From Flavisolibacter sp. (lineage in GTDB: Bacteria; Bacteroidota; Bacteroidia; Chitinophagales; Chitinophagaceae): a DNA stretch of 6,104 bases. Made by a program: the position numbers and the translations under genes. Each line of letters opens with the position of its first letter. The stretch's first letter is position 1. Where the stretch lies: the NCBI GenBank assembly GCA_025936195.1, contig JAICTW010000185.1, positions 1-6,104 of the forward strand, written 5' to 3'. The notes under the pieces are model-generated. The model saw only the letters and a list, made by a program, of their open reading frames with translations, did not search any database and was not told where the DNA came from. This document shows positions 1-4,842 of this stretch, one piece after another.

Positions 1-1
1 A

Positions 2-157
2 ACGACAGATAAGCAAACACTTGATGAATATTATAGTAAGCTATACACGTTTCAGCTTATATCACGGTACCATACCTATCTGTTCAAAGAAGGGAAGAAA
101 AAGGCATTACTATTGTTACAGCAAATCCAGAAACAGTATCATTTAGAAAACGGATAA
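2..157 (+). CDS. C-terminal fragment of an unrecognised protein
   Basis: The frame is open from the window edge to a TAA at 155-157 and gives 51 residues; the start lies outside the window. The visible tail is charged and helix-forming, with the stretches LISRYHTYLF and KALLLLQQIQKQYHLENG, and has no signal peptide, membrane segment or catalytic motif that I recognise. It reads like the end of a soluble cytoplasmic protein with a helical C-terminus. Codon use with variable third positions supports real coding. The gene is followed 16 bases later by a REP-like palindromic repeat and then by a separate secreted-protein unit, so it is probably not co-transcribed with what follows. I cannot assign a function. 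Confidence 0.6.
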   Translation, partial: TTDKQTLDEYYSKLYTFQLISRYHTYLFKEGKKKALLLLQQIQKQYHLENG

Positions 158-173
158 GCCGAAACTACACAAA

Positions 174-225
174 CTACAGCCCTTGTTGGCGTCCAGCGCC
201 AACGAGACAAATGACCAAAGAACCA
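174..225 (+). repeat. REP-like palindromic repeat, distant copy
   Basis: The core at 185-203 is a perfect 7-bp stem (GTTGGCG / CGCCAAC) with a 5-base loop. The surrounding 52 bases align with 1775-1825, left of the transposase gene, with about five substitutions and one single-base gap. The flank GAGACAAAT after the palindrome is identical in both copies. A structured, intergenic repeat in the same orientation, 1.6 kb from a RAYT gene, is what is expected of a dispersed REP element mobilised by that transposase family. It lies just after the stop codon at 157 and could also act as an RNA 3' end structure. Confidence 0.75.
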
Positions 226-316
226 GGAATTCGCCCATGTATTGAGCGTCTGTTGCATCATAGTCATTCAAAACTTTTGGCAAATACCACAACCCTTAAT
301 TAAACCATACAGATCA

Positions 317-347
317 TTGATTCCGGATTTTTTTTCCTATATATTAG
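317..347 (+). promoter_or_regulatory. Possible Bacteroidota-type promoter for the beta-barrel pair
   Basis: TTG at 317-319 and TATATTAG at 340-347 are separated by 20 bases. This resembles the Bacteroidota primary-sigma pattern of a TTG around -33 and TAnnTTTG around -7, with one mismatch in the -7 element. It would place transcription start about 25 bases before the ATG at 379. A run of eight T lies between the elements. The match is imperfect and was made by eye. Confidence 0.3.
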
Positions 348-378
348 CGAGCCTATTTCAAAATCTTTCACTTCCAAT

Positions 379-1026
379 ATGAACAAGAGAACGTCTTTGC
401 TTATTCTTCTGTTTTTAATTTTTGTTATCACTTCGTTTGCCCAAAAGATAAATTACAAATTGGAGGCAGGCTATAATTCTTCAAATGTCGTCATCAATGG
501 CAATAAACCATTTGATAGGGAACCTGGGCCCAACGGAGGAATGACGATAGACATTCCTTTAAAAAAGAACATCTTCTGCCAAACGGGCTTGGTATATTCT
601 CACAAGGGTTACAAATACGAAGGAGTTTATTACGACCTTTTCGGAACACTCATTAGAGATAAGTCGTCAATTAACTTGCATTATTTATCCTTGCCTGTTT
701 TGGTGGGCTATTCGCTAAAAGACCGGTGGCATTTCTTTCTTGGCCCTCAGTTAAGTTATTTATTAGCGGGGCGAAATAAATTGAAAGATGGAGGATCAAC
801 CTCACCCGATTATTATCACAAATTTGATTTCGGTGCTATGATTGGAACAGAGTATAAACTATTTAAGCAATTGGGAGTTTATGCAGGGTATGATTATGGA
901 ATTTCAAAATTTATGAAAACTGCTTTATTCGATAGCAGTGGAAATCCCACCGGTTATAAAAATGTTGGAAGCAACAGGACAATTTTCTTAGGTATATTTT
1001 ATGAAGGTGTGGTGTTTGTTAAATAG
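379..1026 (+). CDS. Secreted outer-membrane beta-barrel protein, PorT family
   Basis: This 215-residue protein starts at ATG 379 with a typical signal peptide: NKR, a hydrophobic core at about 7-17, then TSFAQ with likely cleavage after Ala21. The mature part alternates aromatic and hydrophobic strands with short turns. Family hallmarks are LHYLSLPVLVGYSL (100-113), FFLGPQLSYLLAG (119-131), KFDFGAMIGTEY (148-159) and a C-terminal strand NRTIFLGIFYEG (199-210). These match the PorT/OMP_b-brl_2 type of small porin-like barrels common in Bacteroidota, which usually run about 190-240 residues. The protein should sit in the outer membrane; its ligand or partner is unknown, and the family name does not prove a role in type IX secretion. 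The next gene, 58 bases downstream, is a paralogue with the same motifs in the same order, so the two probably form an operon. No strong Shine-Dalgarno is visible. Confidence 0.85.
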   Translation: MNKRTSLLILLFLIFVITSFAQKINYKLEAGYNSSNVVINGNKPFDREPGPNGGMTIDIPLKKNIFCQTGLVYSHKGYKYEGVYYDLFGTLIRDKSSINLHYLSLPVLVGYSLKDRWHFFLGPQLSYLLAGRNKLKDGGSTSPDYYHKFDFGAMIGTEYKLFKQLGVYAGYDYGISKFMKTALFDSSGNPTGYKNVGSNRTIFLGIFYEGVVFVK

Positions 1027-1084
1027 ATAGAAAACACTGTTACAATTTCTTTCAGGATCATTCAAATAATTATCGGCAAATTTT

Positions 1085-1738
1085 ATGAAGAAAGTTTTAT
1101 TCCTGTTTTTGTGTCTGCCAGTTTATTTTGTTGGCGAAGCGCAGTTTGTATTCAAACCTAAGCTAGGTTTTACTTTATCAAAAGTCAAACCTCCCACTCC
1201 TGATGTTTTCTATTATCAGCCCGACAATCAAATTTTGAAATTGGGTTTTCAGCTTGGAGGCGGTGCTGAGTATAATTTAAATCGGGTATTTACTTTGGAA
1301 GCAGATTTGCTTTACACAAGAAAGGGATTAAGAGACACAACACATATCCGGAGTTTTTTTATTGATAGTTACTACAAAGGGTACTCTTATAACTTCCATT
1401 ACATCGAACTGCCTGTTTTATTCCATTTTAGAGTAGATAGTCATTTGAAGCTAGGTGCCGGGCCATCAGTTTCTTATTTGGTAAAAGCCCAATATTTTTT
1501 AGGAGGAGAAAAGAAAAATAATTCAAGCATTGATTACTCCAATTTCGATTTTGGATTAGTGGGTGATGTTTCCTGGACTGTTCAACGATTTGAGGCAGGT
1601 GCAAGATTTACATATGGCATGTCCAATGTCAATTTTGAAAGTAAATACTTCGATCCGGAGTTTCCTTCTCAGTCGAAAGGTACTATTGGAAAAAACAGGA
1701 CGTTTCAATTTTACATTAACTATCTGATAAAAAAATAG
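1085..1738 (+). CDS. Secreted outer-membrane beta-barrel protein, PorT family (tandem paralogue)
   Basis: This 217-residue protein begins MKK and a hydrophobic core, with likely signal cleavage after Ala19 (GEAQ). It shares the order of motifs with the preceding gene: LEADLLYTRKG (71-81), FHYIELPVLFHF (104-115), LGAGPSVSYLV (123-133), SNFDFGLVGDVSW (152-164) and GKNRTFQFYINYLI (202-215). The two proteins are clearly related but well diverged, so the duplication is old or they were recruited separately. The predicted product is an eight- to ten-strand outer-membrane barrel of PorT/OMP_b-brl_2 type; substrate is unknown. The 58-base gap upstream holds no convincing promoter, which favours co-transcription. 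The stop at 1736-1738 is directly followed by the left direct repeat of the RAYT cassette, so the REP hairpins at 1785-1846 may shape this transcript's 3' end. Confidence 0.85.
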   Translation: MKKVLFLFLCLPVYFVGEAQFVFKPKLGFTLSKVKPPTPDVFYYQPDNQILKLGFQLGGGAEYNLNRVFTLEADLLYTRKGLRDTTHIRSFFIDSYYKGYSYNFHYIELPVLFHFRVDSHLKLGAGPSVSYLVKAQYFLGGEKKNNSSIDYSNFDFGLVGDVSWTVQRFEAGARFTYGMSNVNFESKYFDPEFPSQSKGTIGKNRTFQFYINYLIKK

Positions 1739-1739
1739 G

Positions 1740-1776
1740 CAGCTGATATCAATACTGAAAATAATTTTCTGTAGCT
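1740..1776 (+). repeat. 37-bp direct repeat, copy A (left of RAYT)
   Basis: This copy matches 2505-2541 at 35 of 37 bases by hand alignment, in the same orientation. The two differences are G to T at the sixth base and T to A at the 26th. It begins one base after the stop codon of the second beta-barrel gene and ends eight bases before the first REP. It contains GATATC and a near-palindrome, GAAAATAATTTTC (1757-1769). Confidence 0.85.
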
Positions 1777-1784
1777 AGAGCCCT

Positions 1785-1846
1785 TGTTGGCGTCCCCGCC
1801 AACGAGACAAATCACCAAAAAAACAACGTTGGCGGGGACGCCAACA
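1785..1846. repeat. Pair of inverted REP palindromes (BIME-like)
   Basis: Bases 1785-1804 and 1827-1846 are exact reverse complements over 20 bp, separated by 22 bases. Each arm is itself a small palindrome: GTTGGCG, a 4-base loop, CGCCAAC (cores 1786-1803 and 1828-1845). The pair could fold either as two small hairpins or as one 20-bp stem. This matches the paired-REP layout known as BIME in enterobacteria and pseudomonads. Located between a beta-barrel gene and the RAYT gene, it could also stop or stabilise the upstream mRNA. Confidence 0.85.
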
Positions 1847-1955
1847 TTAGCATCTGTCAATCGATAAGTATTTCGCCCAGGACGTAAACGTTTGCATCTC
1901 GTCCAATTATAAGCAGTAGTTGATTTAATGCTGTCCTTCAAATATCTTTATCCGT

Positions 1956-2474
1956 GTGCAGCCCATTTCTCATCACACCGAATTTTTAACCACAACCATT
2001 CTTCGCTGGCAACATTTGCTTGCCAATGACAAATTCAAGCAAATCATTTTGGATTCATTAGCATGGTTAAGCAAAGAAGGAAGGTGTAAAGTGAATGCAT
2101 TTGTGATCATGCCCAATCATATTCATCTTGTCTGGAAAATCAATGATGGCTATGCAAGACAAGAAGTTCAGGCTGCCCTCTTAAGTTTTACCGCACACGA
2201 ATTCAAAAAGCATTTAAGCGATAACAAGAAATTACTGAATGAATATCTCGTCAATGATTCTGATCGCAAATACCAGTTTTGGGAAAGAGATTCAAGAGTA
2301 AAAGAGTGCTGGAATGAAAGCTTCCTTTTACAAAAGCTCAATTACATTCATTACAATCCATGTCAGCCTCACTGGAATCTTTCTCAGGTACCTGAAGAAT
2401 ACATTTGGTCATCAGCCTCTTTTTATGAAACAGGAGATTTAAAATATCCATGGCTTTGTCATTATAAAAATTAA
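1956..2474 (+). CDS. REP-associated tyrosine transposase (RAYT, Y1/HUH family)
   Basis: The 172-residue protein is a single-domain Y1 transposase of the IS200-like/RAYT type. Visible landmarks are VIMPNHIHLVW at 50-60, carrying the metal-binding HUH pair His55 and His57; KLNYIHYNP at 127-135, where Tyr130 is the likely nucleophile that attacks single-stranded DNA; FWERDSR at 109-115; and WSSASFY at 151-157, a usual closing motif. Such enzymes cut and join REP hairpins as single strands. The start is GTG at 1956: no in-frame ATG occurs between the upstream stop (1926-1928) and the conserved region, and QPISHHTEFLT then leads into the first strand. No clear ribosome-binding site is visible. REP palindromes lie upstream (1785-1846) and three bases after the stop (2478-2497), which supports the RAYT assignment over a plain IS200 element. 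All expected catalytic residues are present, so it appears intact. Confidence 0.9.
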   Translation: MQPISHHTEFLTTTILRWQHLLANDKFKQIILDSLAWLSKEGRCKVNAFVIMPNHIHLVWKINDGYARQEVQAALLSFTAHEFKKHLSDNKKLLNEYLVNDSDRKYQFWERDSRVKECWNESFLLQKLNYIHYNPCQPHWNLSQVPEEYIWSSASFYETGDLKYPWLCHYKN

Positions 2475-2477
2475 ACA

Positions 2478-2497
2478 CGTTGGCGGAGACGCCACCA
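2478..2497 (-). repeat. REP palindrome directly after the RAYT stop codon
   Basis: The core has GTTGGCG, a 4-base loop and CGCCAcC (one mispair at the foot). It matches the arm at 1827-1846 in the same orientation, and the similarity runs on to about 2507 (25 of 30 bases by hand). It starts three bases after the TAA. With 1785-1804 it gives REPs in opposite orientation on the two sides of the gene, as is usual for RAYT loci. Confidence 0.8.
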
Positions 2498-2504
2498 TGA
2501 GCAA

Positions 2505-2541
2505 CAGCTTATATCAATACTGAAAATAAATTTCTGTAGCT
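2505..2541 (+). repeat. 37-bp direct repeat, copy B (right of RAYT)
   Basis: This is the partner of 1740-1776, with 35 of 37 identical bases. It begins seven bases after the right-hand REP, mirroring the eight-base distance on the left side. No similarity between the two flanks beyond the repeat is obvious. Confidence 0.85.
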
Positions 2542-2621
2542 GCTATTATGAATTTGTAATTCGGTTACTTAAACAAACTGTTACCCTTTTCAAAAAATTC
2601 TTTTATCGAATAGGTGTATAG

Positions 2622-2759
2622 AGGATAGCGGATTATAGCTTCAGCGACTTCCATCTTGTTGCTGAACGATTACCGTATCAGCCGCACATAAAGACTTTTG
2701 AAGACCTGATTAAAACCGTTGGGGAAATGCGCAGGGGAATAACAACTTCTACTCTTTGA
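2622..2759 (+). pseudogene. Possible coding relic, 45 codons
   Basis: Between a TAG (2619-2621) and a TGA (2757-2759) the plus strand reads as a protein-like segment, including DYSFSDFHLVAERLPYQPHI and then KTFEDLIKTVGEMRRG, with mixed third-position bases. There is no plausible start codon with enough sequence behind it, and the frame is closed immediately upstream. I do not recognise the family. It may be the remains of a gene cut by rearrangement near the RAYT cassette, or simply a chance open frame. The rest of 2542-2853 (312 bases) is AT-rich spacer; I see no convincing promoter there, although TACTATTTG at 2810-2818 is near the Bacteroidota -7 pattern. Confidence 0.25.
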
Positions 2760-2853
2760 ACCAAAAAAATATGGTTCGTATTGGTTATGTTTTTGGTTTT
2801 GCTGTTGACTACTATTTGTTAGCTTAATTATAAACCTAATTAAACCAATTAAC

Positions 2854-3456
2854 TTGAAAAAGAATTTAGCTTCAGCACTGCTTCTGTTTATGAGTGCATC
2901 CCTCATCGTCTTACAAAGCTGTCAGAAAAACGAGACTTTTAAAAACCTGCCTGTCGACGCAACAAGTACCAGCAAAGGTGGCACCGGGGGTGGTGGTACA
3001 GGTGGTGGAGGTAAAGGTGGTGGAGGCGCTATTGCGCCGCCAACGGATCCTTCACTTGCACCAGCCGATACCACTGCTTCCCAACTTGCGGTTGGAGACA
3101 TTATTACGGTAGGTCATTGGAAACTCACTTCTTTCGTACAGGGCAAAGACAACAACACTTCACAATTTGCCCAATATGTTTTCACATTCAATGCTGACGG
3201 CAGCATGACAGCGACTGATGACAAAGGCATTCAAACCATCGGCTACTGGCACTACCAGGATGCAATATTCTATTATGGCCTCCCGGTATATGGCAGCAGT
3301 CCTTACGGCTTTACTATGACTATTGGTACCGACCTGCCGCTGACTAGTTTGAATGAGAATTATTTCATTAGTAAAAAGACGCTGACTACTATTTATATAG
3401 ACAGCATCAATCCTAATGAAAATGCTCATATAACCTTCTCGAAGCTATTACAATAA
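2854..3456 (+). CDS. Lipoprotein with glycine-rich linker and lipocalin-like domain
   Basis: The 200-residue product has a lipoprotein signal: Lys2-Lys3, a hydrophobic core (about 6-20) and the lipobox LQSC with Cys23 as the lipidated residue. A linker of the form GGTGGGGTGGGGKGGGG follows at 42-58, then a Pro/Ala/Thr-rich stretch to about 80. The C-terminal domain has GHWKLTSF (87-94), YVFTFNADGSMTA (108-120) and GYWHY (130-134). This is the recurring W-K-L / F-T-F-x-x-D-G / G-x-W pattern of small lipocalin-like beta-barrels in Bacteroidota lipoproteins. The ligand is unknown. The start is TTG at 2854: the next ATG, at 2890, would remove the Lys-Lys and half of the signal peptide. A strong hairpin terminator follows, so it is probably a single-gene unit. 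Confidence 0.75.
   Translation: MKKNLASALLLFMSASLIVLQSCQKNETFKNLPVDATSTSKGGTGGGGTGGGGKGGGGAIAPPTDPSLAPADTTASQLAVGDIITVGHWKLTSFVQGKDNNTSQFAQYVFTFNADGSMTATDDKGIQTIGYWHYQDAIFYYGLPVYGSSPYGFTMTIGTDLPLTSLNENYFISKKTLTTIYIDSINPNENAHITFSKLLQ
2977..3027 (+). repeat. In-frame G-rich simple repeat encoding a Gly linker
   Basis: GGT/GGA/GGG glycine codons are interrupted about every fifth codon by ACC, ACA or AAA, giving an imperfect 15-base periodicity in the second half (GGTGGTGGTACAGGT-like units). Such tracts can change length by slippage in steps of whole codons. Here they encode a flexible spacer between the lipid anchor and the folded domain. Confidence 0.6.
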
Positions 3457-3473
3457 AAATTGGATACGTTTTT

Positions 3474-3505
3474 ACAAAAGGGCTATTGCATAATAGTCCT
3501 TTTGT
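3474..3505 (+). terminator. Hairpin terminator after the lipocalin-like lipoprotein gene
   Basis: Arms 3474-3487 and 3492-3505 form a 14-bp stem with one G-U pair and a 4-base GCAT loop. The stem has A-rich and T-rich feet, so T-runs flank it (TTTT at 3500-3503, then TTATTT). It begins 17 bases after the stop at 3456. The A-rich left foot means it could also serve transcripts arriving from the right. Confidence 0.75.
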
Positions 3506-3516
3506 TATTTGCATTA

Positions 3517-3886
3517 TTACCCAAAGGCTGCCCATCTTTTCATTAACTTACTGCCACCAGCTATCCGTAATCTTTCTTTAAAATCTTCAACTGTTGGCCT
3601 GGGTCTGCGACTCAGGTCTATCGAAACAAAGTTTAATCACTAATCAATATTTAAAATCCTGTCGTAACGGACAATCATCTCCCTCAAGCTTCCGGTCCGG
3701 GCGGCATCTTCTTTCTTTTTGATTATGGCCCACAAACATTTGTTGTATAAATTTCAACAAATCAGCTGCTGCATCACTTAACGGTCTTATAGTTTTGAAG
3801 CGGATACGTACAGCTATTCTTAACGTTCTTTGGTCTAAGGATTCAGTAAACGATAATTCATCGCCTGACGAGAGGGCAATGAAAAT
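3517..3886 (-). pseudogene. Probable decayed minus-strand coding sequence
   Basis: Reading the minus strand from 3886 down, one frame is open for 80 codons (3886-3644) and contains RPLSDAAADLLKFIQQM. In another frame, 3753-3640 reads WAIIKKKEDAARTGSLREM then IVRYDRILNID and ends in adjacent TAG and TGA codons. The same frame reopens at 3636-3517 with SRRPRPTVEDFKERLRIAG and KLMKRWAAFG before a TAA. These segments look like real protein (Lys/Glu/Arg-rich helices, varied third bases), but no start codon links them, and a shift of frame near 3720-3750 plus two in-frame stops would be needed. I do not recognise the family. The remaining part of this gap, 3887-4073, shows no feature beyond a doubtful 35-codon plus-strand frame at 3933-4040 and the ribosome-binding site of the next gene. 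Confidence 0.4.
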
Positions 3887-4073
3887 CTACTATCGAAGCC
3901 GTTAAGAAGCCATGGTATAAGAAACTGAAGCGATGAATGCAACATCGTGTGAGAATAGTTTCGCTGAGAGACAAAACATGTATATTGATGTTTCGTTACC
4001 AGCTTCCGGGTGCGACAGGAAGGGAAATACCGTCTTTTAAAAACAACAAGTGTAAACAATTTAAGGATCTGCT

Positions 4074-4802
4074 ATGAACAGCAAATGCACAATATTTTTC
4101 TGGGGCTTTGTCGTTTTGTTGGGATCAGGAATACAGGGATGTTCCGCTACAGCAAAGAGCAAAACAAGTGCTTCTCCCAAAAGCGATACTACACGGACCC
4201 TCGCGTCTTATTTTTCTCCGGCCACAACAAAGCCAAAGGCTCCCGACGCCCAGGGATTCATTCAACGTTGGTTGCTCTTGGAACCAATCAGTAAGCCCAA
4301 CCGCACGAATACCGTTTTTACAGACAGTTATATCCGGAAAGCTTTTGACACCTTGTATTTTCCAAACCAGTTTACGGTAGTTCCCAAAAATGGAGATAAG
4401 GTAAAAGTTGGAGAGCAGGAGCTAACCTGGCATGCATTGGACAGCAAGAATTTCAATGTCAAACTTTTTCGTTTTGCTTATGGCTTAAATAAACCGGTAT
4501 ACGGTGTTCTTTTTTGGGCGGTGACCGTCGTAAACAGTCCTAAGGAAATGAAAGATTTAAGAATGGCAGTAGGATCCAATTCAGCATCCATGTGGTGGCT
4601 AAACGGAACGGAAGCCGCCATACTCTCCGGAGACCGGCGCATGGTAATGGATGATGTGGTGTCGGATCGCTTAACACTGAACAAAGGAAAAAATATCATT
4701 CGCGGAGCAGTGATCAATGGCCCCGGAATGAGTGATTTCTGTTTGCGGTTTCTCGATGAAAAAGGACAACCAGTGAAAAATCTCACCATCACTTACGAAT
4801 GA
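4074..4802 (+). CDS. Lipoprotein with beta-sandwich, sugar-binding-like module
   Basis: This 242-residue protein carries a lipoprotein signal (hydrophobic 6-19, lipobox IQGC, Cys23), then a Ser/Thr/Lys/Pro-rich tether to about residue 58. The folded part opens with GFIQRWLLLEPI (61-72), the pattern of an introductory strand as in modules beginning W-x-x-x-G-P-F. It ends with the signature MWWLNGTEA (173-181), LTLNKGKNIIRGAVINGPG (200-218) and FCLRFLDEKGQPV (222-234). The order W-L-N-G, K-G-x-N, then F-x-L-R-F-x-D is typical of galactose-binding-like jelly-roll modules attached to bacterial glycosidases and acetyl esterases. There is no catalytic domain, so an accessory carbohydrate-binding or scaffolding role at the cell surface or periplasmic face is likely but inferred. 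A fair ribosome-binding site, AAGGA at 4063-4067, lies six bases before the ATG. The GH43 gene follows after 40 bases, suggesting joint expression and a shared substrate. Confidence 0.7.
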   Translation: MNSKCTIFFWGFVVLLGSGIQGCSATAKSKTSASPKSDTTRTLASYFSPATTKPKAPDAQGFIQRWLLLEPISKPNRTNTVFTDSYIRKAFDTLYFPNQFTVVPKNGDKVKVGEQELTWHALDSKNFNVKLFRFAYGLNKPVYGVLFWAVTVVNSPKEMKDLRMAVGSNSASMWWLNGTEAAILSGDRRMVMDDVVSDRLTLNKGKNIIRGAVINGPGMSDFCLRFLDEKGQPVKNLTITYE

Positions 4803-4842
4803 AGTTAGTTTCTCACCATTTTAAAATCTCCATGGAATTAGT

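Larger units (their letters stand above)
1740..2541 (+). mobile_element. REP/RAYT cassette bounded by 37-bp direct repeats
   Basis: In order the segment contains: direct repeat copy A (1740-1776), a REP palindrome (1785-1804), its exact inverted copy (1827-1846), the transposase gene (1956-2474), a third REP in the inverted orientation (2478-2497) and direct repeat copy B (2505-2541). Known RAYT genes are single-copy transposases flanked by REP palindromes, usually in opposite orientations, and this arrangement fits. What the outer direct repeats mean is my inference: they may be ends of the element, a duplicated insertion region, or another repeat family linked to the REPs. The start and end given are the outer edges of the direct repeats, not proven termini. 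Confidence 0.6.

Noticed and set aside
1862..1901. Small hairpin GGACG / CGTCC before the RAYT gene considered as a regulatory RNA
   Set aside because: The stem is only 5 bp with a loop of about 15 bases, within chance expectation.
1720..1941. Minus-strand open frame of 73 codons across the REP pair
   Set aside because: It runs through the two REP palindromes and direct repeat A and has no recognisable protein features; the repeats explain the open frame.
1740..2541. Direct repeats considered as a CRISPR array or phage attachment sites
   Set aside because: There are only two copies, 728 bases apart, with a transposase gene between them. There are no regular spacers, no cas genes and no integrase or tRNA gene.
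1740..2541. Standard IS200/IS605 insertion sequence
   Set aside because: The repeated REP palindromes around and away from the gene, and the RAYT-type KLNYIHYNP motif, fit RAYT better than a self-mobilising IS200 with subterminal hairpins. A definite split needs a phylogeny.
2670..2906. Minus-strand open frame of 78 codons
   Set aside because: It overlaps the start and signal peptide of the lipoprotein gene and has low-complexity Ser/Gln/Asn content, so it is an antisense shadow.
3160..3429. Minus-strand open frame of 89 codons inside the lipocalin-like gene
   Set aside because: It lies wholly antisense to a convincing domain with family-like motifs.
3933..4040. Plus-strand 35-codon frame beginning MNATSCENSF
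   Set aside because: It is short, has no ribosome-binding site and no recognisable motif. It may be chance.
3835..4059. Minus-strand open frame of 74 codons beginning MFTLVVFKRRYFPS
   Set aside because: It starts with ATG but its composition is irregular and I see no domain. It partly overlaps the proposed relic in another frame, and I could not support it as a gene.
4478..4792. Minus-strand open frame of 104 codons
   Set aside because: It is antisense to the most conserved part of the sugar-binding-like module, so it is a shadow.
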